Shown piece after piece: positions 1 to 5,800 of a stretch of 13,810 nucleotides of DNA; within the stretch, counting starts at the first letter, position 1, and every line of letters starts with the position of its first letter. The stretch spans positions 1,212,743 to 1,226,552 of the forward strand of contig MU646324.1 of the NCBI GenBank assembly GCA_026770585.1, given 5' to 3'. The stretch comes from Baffinella frigidus (lineage: Eukaryota; Cryptophyceae; Cryptomonadales; Baffinellaceae). Both the position numbers and the translations under genes were made by a program. Under the pieces are notes generated by a model, which was given only the letters and a program-made list of their open reading frames with translations, had not been told where the DNA came from and searched no databases.

Positions 1-57
1 AGGCCTACTGTAGGGTCCTTAGGGGGGTTGGTTTCTTATGAGCGAGGTACCCCTGTA
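1..57 (-). mobile_element. Family A foldback element, right part, cut by the window edge
   Basis: The inner half (AGGCCTACTGTAGGGTCC) is followed by a G-run and the right terminal repeat, which ends CCCCTGTA at 57. The left arm lies outside the window. Orientation is judged from the asymmetric middle: plus copies read CCTAGGGCCCTACGGTGG and this copy reads the complement. Confidence 0.85.
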
Positions 58-78
58 CCCTCCGCGCTTCGAGGGCAG

Positions 79-140
79 TTTCTGATGAGCGAGGTACCCC
101 TGTACTCGCCACTTCAGCGATAGGCGAGGTATCCCTGTAC
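79..140. repeat. Terminal-repeat debris of families A and B
   Basis: Three ends lie back to back. A lone family A right end (GTTTCTGATGAGCGAGGTAC, finishing about 104) is followed by a family B terminal end (CGCCACTTCAGCGATA, about 107-122) and a second, shortened family A right end (AGGCGAGGTATCCCTGTA, 122-139). The order suggests repeated insertion and deletion at one spot. Confidence 0.6.
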
Positions 141-239
141 ACCAGTCTGAGACGCGACTCTTCTCCTTTTTATTACTGAGACGTTGTTGGGGGACATTGG
201 CAGGACGGTTTCGCAGCGGACGAAGAAGGCGCGCCGGTC

Positions 240-326
240 CACCATGCGCGCTCTGTCTTGAGGCTCATAACCACCATGTGCGCTCTCTCTTGAGGCTCAT
301 AACCACCATGCGCCCTCTGTCTTGAA
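240..326. repeat. 32-bp tandem repeat, 2.7 copies
   Basis: Units begin at 240, 272 and 304, each starting CACCATG. They contain CTCTGTCTTGAGGCTCATAA with a few substitutions. The third copy stops after CTTGAA. Confidence 0.9.
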
Positions 327-350
327 AAGTCTAAGAGCTTTCAGGAGTCC

Positions 351-471
351 TACAGGGGTACCTCGCTCATAAGAAACGCCCACCCCCCTAGGGCCACCAT
401 AGGGCCCTAGGCAGAGGCCTACTGTAGGGTCCTAGGGGGGGGCGGTTTCTTATAAGCGAGGTACCCCTGTA
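351..471 (-). mobile_element. Family A foldback element, complete
   Basis: The left arm TACAGGGGTACCTCGCTCAT and the right arm ending GAGGTACCCCTGTA are near-perfect complements. The C-rich and G-rich tracts inside them also face each other, so almost all 121 bp can fold into one hairpin. TA is present at both ends. Confidence 0.92.
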
Positions 472-484
472 GGGGGCTGGCGCG

Positions 485-505
485 TTTGAGCGAGGTACCC
501 CTGTA
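485..505. repeat. Isolated family A right end
   Basis: TTTGAGCGAGGTACCCCTGT followed by A, 13 bp beyond the previous element. No matching left arm is seen. Confidence 0.75.
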
Positions 506-562
506 GCACAACCGCGGAATGGCGAGGTTGAGTCGCGCAGGGAGAGACGTGCGGGGAAAGCT

Positions 563-787
563 TATCCCGTAAGTGCCCAGTAGGCGCATACGCCCTGCGG
601 TACAGGGGTACCTCGCTCATAAGAAGCCGCCCCCCCCCTAGGGCCACCATGGGGCCCTAGAGGCATGGGCCTACTGTAGGGTCCTAGGGGGGCGCTGTTT
701 CTTATGAGCGAGGTACCCCTGTAGGACCCTAGGACCTGCCTAGGGCGAGTTAGGGTGAATATTCACCCTATTGGCACTTGAGCGATA
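563..787 (+). mobile_element. Family B element, split by a nested family A insertion
   Basis: The left part (563-600) starts TATCCCGTAAGTG and the right part (724-787) ends GGCACTTGAGCGATA. Removing the family A element at 601-723 and one TA leaves exactly 104 bp. That product aligns without gaps to the intact copy at 6376-6479, and 104 bp is also the length of the copy at 11774-11877. It carries a perfect 20-bp palindrome at 751-770. Confidence 0.88.
601..723 (-). mobile_element. Family A foldback element nested in family B
   Basis: Complete 123-bp copy with both arms and a run of nine C bases in the left arm. TA stands at 601-602 and again at 722-723, while the uninterrupted family B sequence has a single TA at this point. 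This gives direct evidence for TA target duplication. Confidence 0.93.
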
Positions 788-798
788 TACTTTTGTAG

Positions 799-852
799 CA
801 CTCAACTCAAGGCTCAAGGGCCTTATTTAGGACCTGTATCGAGAGTAATAAA
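799..852 (+). repeat. Repeat C, copy 1
   Basis: Begins CACTCAACTCAAGGCTCAAG and continues through AGGACCTGTATCGAGAGTAATAAA. It is shared with 1602-1653 (same strand) and with 1231-1265 (opposite strand). Function unknown. It directly follows a family B end. Confidence 0.75.
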
Positions 853-897
853 TAAGAAGAAAAAGAAAAAGAAGCGCGCTATGTCTGTCTGAGAGAC

Positions 898-950
898 TAC
901 AGGGGTACCTCGTTCATAAGAAAGCGCCTCCCCCTAGCTAGGACCCTACA
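898..950 (+). mobile_element. Family A left half
   Basis: TACAGGGGTACCTCGTTCAT leads into AAGAAAGCGCCTCCCCC and GGACCCTACA, then the similarity stops. The flank (TGTCTGAGAGAC) also precedes the copy at 1040, so this half arose by, or was caught in, a local duplication. Confidence 0.8.
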
Positions 951-1039
951 ATGAATCTTCTGAGGCGTCCTCATACATAACCTTGCGTCCGTAAGTGCCC
1001 TTAGAGCCTAGATACCCACGCTCTGTCTGCCTGAGAGAC

Positions 1040-1160
1040 TACAGGGGTACCTCACTCATAAGAAAGCGCCTCCCCCTAGGACCCTACCGTAGGCCTATGC
1101 CTAGGGCCCTAGGGTGGTCCCAGGGGGGGGGCGGTTTCTGGTGAGCGAGGTACCCCTGTA
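1040..1160 (+). mobile_element. Family A foldback element, complete
   Basis: Both arms are present, with ACCTCACTCATAAG on the left and TGGTGAGCGAGG on the right. The middle reads AGGCCTATGCCTAGGGCCCT. The terminal TA at 1159-1160 is shared with the next half-element. Confidence 0.92.
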
Positions 1161-1218
1161 CAGGGGTACCTCGCTCATCAGAAAGCACCTCCTCCCAGGA
1201 CCCTACAGCTGTACAGCA
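1159..1218 (+). mobile_element. Family A left half, joined end to end with its neighbour
   Basis: The left arm (TACAGGGGTACCTCGCTCAT, then CAGAAAGCACC) reuses the TA that ends the previous copy, giving the junction CCCCTGTACAGGGG. The right arm is missing; the sequence passes into the inverted copy of repeat C. Confidence 0.85.
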
Positions 1219-1230
1219 GGGCTATGCCTA

Positions 1231-1265
1231 CAGGTCCTAAATGAGGCCCTTCAGCCTTGAGTTGA
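1231..1265 (-). repeat. Repeat C, copy 2 (inverted, partial)
   Basis: The reverse complement begins TCAACTCAAGGCTGAAGGGC and ends ATTTAGGACCTG. It matches copy 1 at about 33 of 35 positions. Confidence 0.75.
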
Positions 1266-1318
1266 CTTCAAGCGGCTGCATCGAGGCCTCGATCACCTTG
1301 GAGAACCCAACCCTGGCC

Positions 1319-1439
1319 TACAGGGGTACCTCGCTCATAAGAAACCGCCCCCCCCCTAGGACCACCATAAGGCCCTAGGGATAGTCCTACTGTAGGGTCC
1401 TGGGGGGGGGCGGTTTCTTATGAGCGAGGTATCCCTGTA
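1319..1439 (-). mobile_element. Family A foldback element, complete
   Basis: The arms match except for one change at the right end (GGTATCCCTGTA). The middle (CCACCATAAGGCCCTAGG) shows minus orientation. The final TA is shared with the divergent copy that follows. Confidence 0.92.
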
Positions 1440-1557
1440 CAGGGGTTACTCGAAATTAAGAACACGCACCGCCCCTAGGGTGCCCCTATGCTCCTAGGGA
1501 TAGCCTACCGTAGGACCCTAGGGGGGTGCGTGTTCTTATTCGCGAGTAACCCCTGCT
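1438..1557 (-). mobile_element. Divergent family A subfamily element
   Basis: The arms differ from all other copies but still match each other. The left reads CAGGGGTTACTCG then AAGAACACGCACC; the right reads GGTGCGTGTTCTTATTCGCG then AGTAACCCCTG. The middle (GGGATAGCCTACCGTAGGAC) still belongs to the family. The right end is CCCCTGCTA rather than CCCCTGTA. Confidence 0.85.
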
Positions 1558-1601
1558 AAGCCTCAGCAGGAAACGCGTTTCCCCCCGATTGAAATGAGTA
1601 T

Positions 1602-1653
1602 CACTCAACTCAAGGCTAACGGGCCTATCTAGGACCTGTTTCGAGAGTAATAA
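1602..1653 (+). repeat. Repeat C, copy 3
   Basis: CACTCAACTCAAGGCTAACG, then CTAGGACCTGTTTCGAGAGT and AATAAA. It aligns with the copy at 799-852 almost along its full length. Confidence 0.75.
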
Positions 1654-1695
1654 ACATTGAAAAGAGATTCCTTCAATGCCGCACGAAAGTGGATG

Positions 1696-1772
1696 TACAG
1701 GGTTACCTCGCTCACAAGAAAATGCCCACAACCTACGACCAGCGTAGGGCCCTAGCTAGGCTTAGGCCTACC
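1696..1772 (+). mobile_element. Decayed family A left half
   Basis: TACAGGGTTACCTCGCTCAC, then AAGAAA, then a degenerate middle containing GTAGGGCCCTAG and TAGGCCTACCACC. No right arm follows. Confidence 0.65.
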
Positions 1773-2068
1773 ACCATTTAATTCCCTCTTCCGCCAAAGC
1801 CTCGCAAATCTAGGCAGGTTAACCTGAAAGCCAAAAAAACTCAGGACCAAAAAACTCAGGACCCATCGCTGTAGCCTTCTTCTTCTTCTTTATTACCCTC
1901 ACATGGTGTGCACCAAGGAGACCTCGAGAGAGGCCCCCCAGCCTTTTGAAAAGTGATCAACTTAATACTACTCCAATACCGCGATGTGGCGGGCGGGCTT
2001 GACTCCTTTCCATACGGAAAATCGGAGCAAGGGAACGAACCTCCAACTCCCGTGGCATCGCTGCAGGG
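1773..2068. other. Non-coding stretch with short simple repeats
   Basis: I see no gene. It holds a 12-bp palindrome CAGGTTAACCTG (1815-1826), two tandem copies of CCAAAAAAACTCAGGA (1831-1861; the second is one A shorter) and a CTT run (1876-1890). The remainder is unique and unrecognised. Confidence 0.6.
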
Positions 2069-2190
2069 TACAGGGGTACCTCGCTCATAAGAAACCCCCT
2101 TCCCCTAGGACCCTACAGGAGGGCAATGCCTAGGGTCCTAAGGTGGTCCCTAGGGGGGGGGCAGTTTCTTAAGAGCGAAGTACCCCTGTA
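2069..2190 (+). mobile_element. Family A foldback element, complete
   Basis: The arms are TACAGGGGTACCTCGCTCAT and CAGTTTCTTAAGAGCGAAGT followed by ACCCCTGTA, with two mismatches in the right arm. TA lies at both ends, in the target context CAGGG-TA-GGGTAC. Confidence 0.92.
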
Positions 2191-2255
2191 GGGTACTCGT
2201 AACTGGGGTTCGCCCTCTCTTGGGACACACGGTGCGGGTGACAAGCTGCTAGATG

Positions 2256-2520
2256 TACAGGGGTACCTCGCTCACAAGAAACTGCCCCCCCCCTAGGACC
2301 CTACAGTAGGCCTATGCCTTGGGGCCTATGCCTTGGACCCTACGGTGGTTTAAGGGGGGGGGGCAGTTTCTTATGAGCGAGGTACAGGGGTACCTCGCTC
2401 ATAAGAAACCACCTCCCCCTAGGACCCTACAGTAGGACCATGCCTAGGGTCCTTCCTATGGTGGTCCTAGCTAGGAGGGGGGGCAGTTTCTTATGAGCGA
2501 GGTACCCCTGTACCCCTGTG
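2256..2520 (+). mobile_element. Family A element interrupted by a second family A element
   Basis: The outer copy runs 2256-2382 and resumes at 2513-2520 as CCCCTGTG. Its right arm is cut at the TA inside GGTACC: it reads GAGCGAGG, then the inner element, then CCCCTGTG. Its middle carries a short duplication (TATGCCTTGGGGCCTATGCC). Confidence 0.88.
2383..2512 (+). mobile_element. Inner family A foldback element (self-nested)
   Basis: Full copy with TA at 2383-2384 and 2511-2512. Excising it with one TA restores GAGCGAGGTACCCCTGTG, a normal family A right end. The middle is slightly longer than in other copies (GGGTCCTTCCTATGGTGG). Confidence 0.93.
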
Positions 2521-2528
2521 CATGCAAG

Positions 2529-2840
2529 TACAGGGGCACATGTACATAGCAGCACAGGGATACCTCTCACAAGAACCTACCTTTCACTCTAGCACCCTTC
2601 AGTGGACCGCTGCCCGGGGCCTTGTGACCAGGGCCTTGAGGTGGTCCCTTCAGTCTCTGTAGTGAGGCAGGCGATTTCTGATGAGCAAGATGGTACAGAG
2701 GTACCTCGCTCGTCAGCAAGTACCCCTCCTACAGTCCTGTTGTACCGGCTACAGTATGGTCCTACTGTACGGCTACTGTATGTCTAGGGCCCTACGGTGG
2801 TAAAGTGAGGCAGGCGCGATCTGATGGGCAAGATGGTACA
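2529..2840 (+). mobile_element. Two heavily decayed family A-like elements
   Basis: The first (about 2551-2695) has CAGGGATACCTCTCACAAG on the left and GCGATTTCTGATGAGCAAGA on the right. The second (2694-2838) has TACAGAGGTACCTCGCTCGT on the left and GATCTGATGGGCAAGATGG on the right. Both keep recognisable middles (GTCTAGGGCCCTACGGTGG in the second). They share an unusual right end, GCAAGATGGTACAGA, so they may be one older subfamily. Confidence 0.6.
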
Positions 2841-2996
2841 GAAGCCCTGAAGGCGCGATTGAGAGAAATGCTGAGCAAGGAAAAGAAGGAGCAGCGCTGG
2901 TGCAGAGCAGGCAGGCGAGGGCGAGACACAGAAATTTGAGAGGTGCTTCATTCGCTATTCACATGCCACCCAAGAAAACGCGCCATCCTGGCGTGC

Positions 2997-4784
2997 TTAC
3001 ATCTTGAGGGTCTTGGGGGTCTCCCAGGTGAAGTCCGGGTCGTTGCGGCCGAAGTGGCCGAAGGACGCGGTCTTGGTGTAGATCGGGCGGCGGAGGTTGA
3101 GCTCCTTGATGATGGCGTGCGGGCGGAGGTCGAAGTTGGCGTTGACGATGTCGAGGATCTGCGCGTCGGTCTTGCCAACGGCGGTGCCGTAGGTGTTGAC
3201 GTAGGTGGAGAGGGGCTTGGACACGCCGATGGCGTATGCCACCTGCACGATGCAGCGCTTGGCGAGGCCGGCAGCCACGATCGACTTGGCCACCCAGCGC
3301 GCGGCGTACGCGGCAGAGCGGTCGACCTTGGTGGGGTCCTTGCCCGAGAAGGCGCCGCCGCCGTGCGCGCCCCAGCCACCGTACGAGTCGACGATGATCT
3401 TGCGGCCAGTGACGCCGGCGTCGCCCTGGGGCCCGCCGATCACGAAGCGCCCGGAGGGGTTCAAGTGCATCACGGTCTTGTCGTCCATCATGGCCTTGGG
3501 GATCACCGCCTCGATCACGTACTTCTTGAGGGAAGCGCGGATCTCCTCGTTGGTGAGGGCCTTGCCTCCGGGGAGGCCATCGACTGTCTCAGCGTGCTGG
3601 GTGGAGATGAGGAGGGTGGAGACGCGGCGGGGGATGGTGCGGCCGTCCACTTCATCGTACTCGATGGTGACCTGCGTCTTGCCGTCCGGGCGCAGCCACG
3701 GGAGGGTCTTGTTGTTGCGGCACTCCGAGAGCTTCGACGCGAGCTTGGTCGCGAGAAGGTGGGACATGGGGTGGAGCTCGGGGGTCTCGTCGGTGGCGTA
3801 GCCGAACATGAGCCCTTGGTCGCCAGCGCCGAGGTCCTCGTCGGACTTGCCCTCGTGGACGCCCTGCGCGATGTCCGGGGACTGCACCTCGATGGCCACA
3901 AGCACGTTGCAAGTCTTGTAGTCGAAGCCCTTGTCGGAGTGGTCGAAGCCGATGGCCTTCACGGCGTTGCGCACAACGGTCTGGTAATCCACGATCGACT
4001 TGGTGGTGATCTCACCGAAGATCATCACCATGCCGGTCTTGGAGGCGGTCTCGCACGCAACCATGGACTTGGGGTCCTGTGGGGTGCGTGCTGGTCAGCG
4101 TCCAGCCAAAGACTAGATGTGTGGAGTGGGTGTGGAGTATCCGACGAGGTGTGTTGAGTGTGAGCGTGGAGGGTTGGTGTGAATGTATGCGTGGAGGGGG
4201 TGTTCAGTGCGTGAGGAGGGTGTGTTGTGTGAGTGGGCGTGGAGAGGGTGTTGGGAGTGCGTGAGCAGAGGATATCCGACTGTTGGTGGCACTGGTGAAA
4301 GCATTGGTGAGGGAGAGGATGCTCACCCCGGCGAGGCAGGCATCGAGGACGGAGTCCGAGACGATGTCGCAGAGCTTGTCCGGGTGGCCCTCGGTCACAC
4401 CTGGAGGAGAGGAGAGGAGAGTCAGCACGCATATCCTTGTTTGTGGATGGAGATGTGTCGGAATGTTCATGTGAAAGAGAAGCATCAACGGGCTAGCAGC
4501 GCGCTGGGCGCTGCTCAGCACCATCGATGTGGCGCAGGCCTCTAGTGAGCAGGGTGCACGGGCACGCTGCTCACTGGAGCCCCCAGCCCCAAGCCCCATG
4601 CGCTCCCAAGAAATGTCTGGGAACCAAGGTACAGTTTTGCTCTTGCCCTGCAGCTCGCTGTGCAGCAAGCGCTTTGCGTGCGCGCTGCGCTCAAGCGGTG
4701 GAGGAGAGGGGTGCGATGTGGATCTGGCTAGGGAGAGGGAGGGGGCGCACTCTCGGAGGAGAACTGGTACGTCACGGTAGGCAT
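2997..4784 (-). CDS. S-adenosylmethionine synthetase (methionine adenosyltransferase), 3 exons
   Basis: Makes S-adenosylmethionine from methionine and ATP, releasing phosphate and pyrophosphate; SAM is the general methyl donor. Reading leftward on the minus strand, the coding exons are 4784-4751, 4400-4327 and 4076-2997 (stop TAA 2999-2997). Introns begin GTGCGC and GTGAGC and end CCTCCAG and CCCACAG. The joined protein has 395 residues, usual for the family. Exon 1 gives [11 protein letters not shown]; Ser12 (AGT) spans the first junction; exon 2 gives [20 protein letters not shown] and CLAG; exon 3 begins [15 protein letters not shown]. Visible signatures are GHPDK (16-20), GAGDQG (119-124), LRPDGKTQ (163-170), TGRK (259-262) and GGGAFSGKD (275-283). 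No transit peptide precedes the domain, so a cytosolic enzyme is inferred. The start has AAAATG context. Part is animal-like ([12 protein letters not shown]), while the C-terminus (DPDFTWE) is plant-like. Residues 201-208 (DGLPGGKA) look like a small insertion. Family assignment is certain; exon 1 is very likely. Confidence 0.96.
4077..4326 (-). other. SAM synthetase intron 2 with a degenerate minisatellite
   Basis: A 250-bp phase-0 intron (GTGAGC to CCCACAG). Joining its borders gives the conserved family sequence [15 protein letters not shown]. Roughly 4120-4268 is a degenerate tandem array, C-rich on the coding strand. On the plus strand its units resemble GTGTTGAGTGTGAGCGTGG. Confidence 0.9.
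4401..4750 (-). other. SAM synthetase intron 1 with a hairpin
   Basis: A 350-bp phase-1 intron (GTGCGC to CTCCTCCAG). It contains a 12-bp inverted repeat, TCTAGTGAGCAG (4541-4552) against CTGCTCACTGGA (4567-4578), one mismatch, around a 14-nt loop that has its own GTGC/GCAC pairing. Confidence 0.85.
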
Positions 4785-4806
4785 TTTGCTGTGAGCTCGT
4801 GCTTTT

Positions 4807-4833
4807 TCGTCGACTCGATCGACGACCTTTATT
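4807..4833 (-). promoter_or_regulatory. Possible core promoter / 5' leader of SAM synthetase
   Basis: A TATA-like AATAAAGG (minus strand, 4833-4826) lies about 42 nt upstream of the start codon. Next to it is a perfect 7-bp inverted repeat, TCGTCGA/TCGACGA (4807-4825). Both are visible; a promoter role is inference, and the transcription start is unknown. Confidence 0.25.
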
Positions 4834-4859
4834 CACCCTTCTCCCGTGTAAAACGCTTG

Positions 4860-5166
4860 AGCCATTGACCCCTGACCCCCTGGGGTCCGCCTTTCGATTT
4901 CCTTCCGGCCCATTTCAGGCTATAATCGAACGTCACGTGACCAAATTCATTTAACTTTGGGCATAATTCCCTGGGGTAATTGACTTTTGCGTTGTTTACA
5001 AACGTGTTTAAAAGTGTTGACGCCCATATTCGAAAAACAGCTTTGGGGTTGGTCAACCGAATTGACTTAAGAATACAGCGAATAACTCCAAAGTCTCTCG
5101 GTGTAAACACCAGTTGGTTGAACTGAAAGTGGCCAATCTTCCAAATGTTTACAGTTGACTTTGGGG
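4860..5166. other. Intergenic DNA rich in TTGACTT / AAGTCAA words
   Basis: No recognised gene. It is AT-richer than the gene. TTGACTT-type words occur at about 4981, 5061 and 5155 and continue into the dispersed repeat beside it. GTTTACAAACGTGTTTAAA (about 4994-5012) and GTGTAAACAC (about 5101-5110) are self-complementary or nearly so. This is the upstream flank of the SAM synthetase gene. Confidence 0.5.
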
Positions 5167-5593
5167 GAACCTCAAGTGACTTTAGTGTCAGACGAATCAA
5201 AGTCGACTTTTGCATTGAGAACCCAAAGTCAATACCTAGAAAGTGGCCGGATTTCCATTAGGGTTCAGTCAACCTCCGAGGGGTCGCTGCATAAAAATGC
5301 TCTTTCGTATCGTGAGCGCCCCCTCTTTCCACCCCAAGGCCCACTAAGAGCAACGCTCCTGCAGAGCTGGTTCTGCCGCTGGGTTGCGCCTCGTGGTGTC
5401 GGGCTGTGGCCCTCAGCCGTGTCTTGCCCCAGCCGCTCGCACGCAGGGATTCCTCGAGTGCCAGCCGTCCCTCAACGCGGTGGAGAATCGGCAGTTTCCC
5501 GCGCCCTTTCCTGGCTCTGGCCCGTGAGCCCCGCCGTGAACGTTTCCTGTAGCTTCAGTGACTCACCGGACAGCCGAAATGACCGAGAGAATC
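5167..5593 (+). repeat. Dispersed repeat D, copy 1 (about 427 bp)
   Basis: Matches 12370-12835 in the same orientation from GAACCTCAA to GAGAGAATC. A block of about 100 bp beginning CAACGCTCCTGCAGAGCTGG differs at only about five positions; the first 120 bp are much more diverged. This copy lacks about 55 bp present in the other after ATTCCT. I see no terminal repeats, transposase or tRNA-like promoter, so its class is unknown. Confidence 0.85.
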
Positions 5594-5800
5594 GTCTGGT
5601 CGCCTACCTAGCGCGGTGGGACTGGACGTGGGCTGTCTGTGTCGCTGAGGGACAGGAGAGGACGACAGAGTGGCGGAGGGAGCTGCGACGGGAGCTTCGA
5701 AAGGGAGCTTCTAGCTCCCCCTGCTAGCTCCCTTCGGTTGTCTATTAGCGACGGGGCTGAACAGAGAGTTGGCGGTGGCTGGCTGTCCTTCATCTGACAG
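5594..5800. other. Non-coding stretch with a short inverted repeat
   Basis: Contains AAGGGAGCT (5701-5709) against AGCTCCCTT (5726-5734), with a further GGGAGCTTC copy just upstream. No gene recognised. If the plus-strand gene model that begins at 5801 is right, this is intron or upstream sequence. Confidence 0.4.

Noticed and set aside
1486-1731. 81-residue minus-strand open frame
   Set aside because: Built from the divergent family A arm, repeat C and a decayed family A left half.
1980-2068. tRNA-like words (GAACGAACCTCC) in a GC-rich stretch
   Set aside because: No cloverleaf could be folded on either strand and no matching acceptor stem is present.
351-2520. CRISPR-like array of regularly recurring repeats
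   Set aside because: The repeats are paired inverted arms of about 121-bp elements with TA flanks and irregular spacing, in a eukaryotic genome.
2943-4157. 404-residue plus-strand open frame
   Set aside because: It is the complement of the SAM synthetase exons. The G/C-rich third positions of the real gene remove stop codons on the other strand. No motifs, and it crosses the intron-2 boundary.
4829-5215. 128-residue minus-strand open frame upstream of SAM synthetase
   Set aside because: Codon use is AT-rich and unlike the neighbouring gene, no motif is recognised, and it overlaps dispersed repeat D and the TTGACTT-rich spacer. Coding is not excluded but not supported.
5167-5593. Solo LTR or SINE identity for repeat D
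   Set aside because: No TG...CA ends, target duplication, A-tail or polymerase III box could be recognised, so the class is left open.
5155-5727. 190-residue plus-strand open frame
   Set aside because: Most of it is dispersed repeat D. The other copy keeps only part of this frame and has an indel of about 55 bp.
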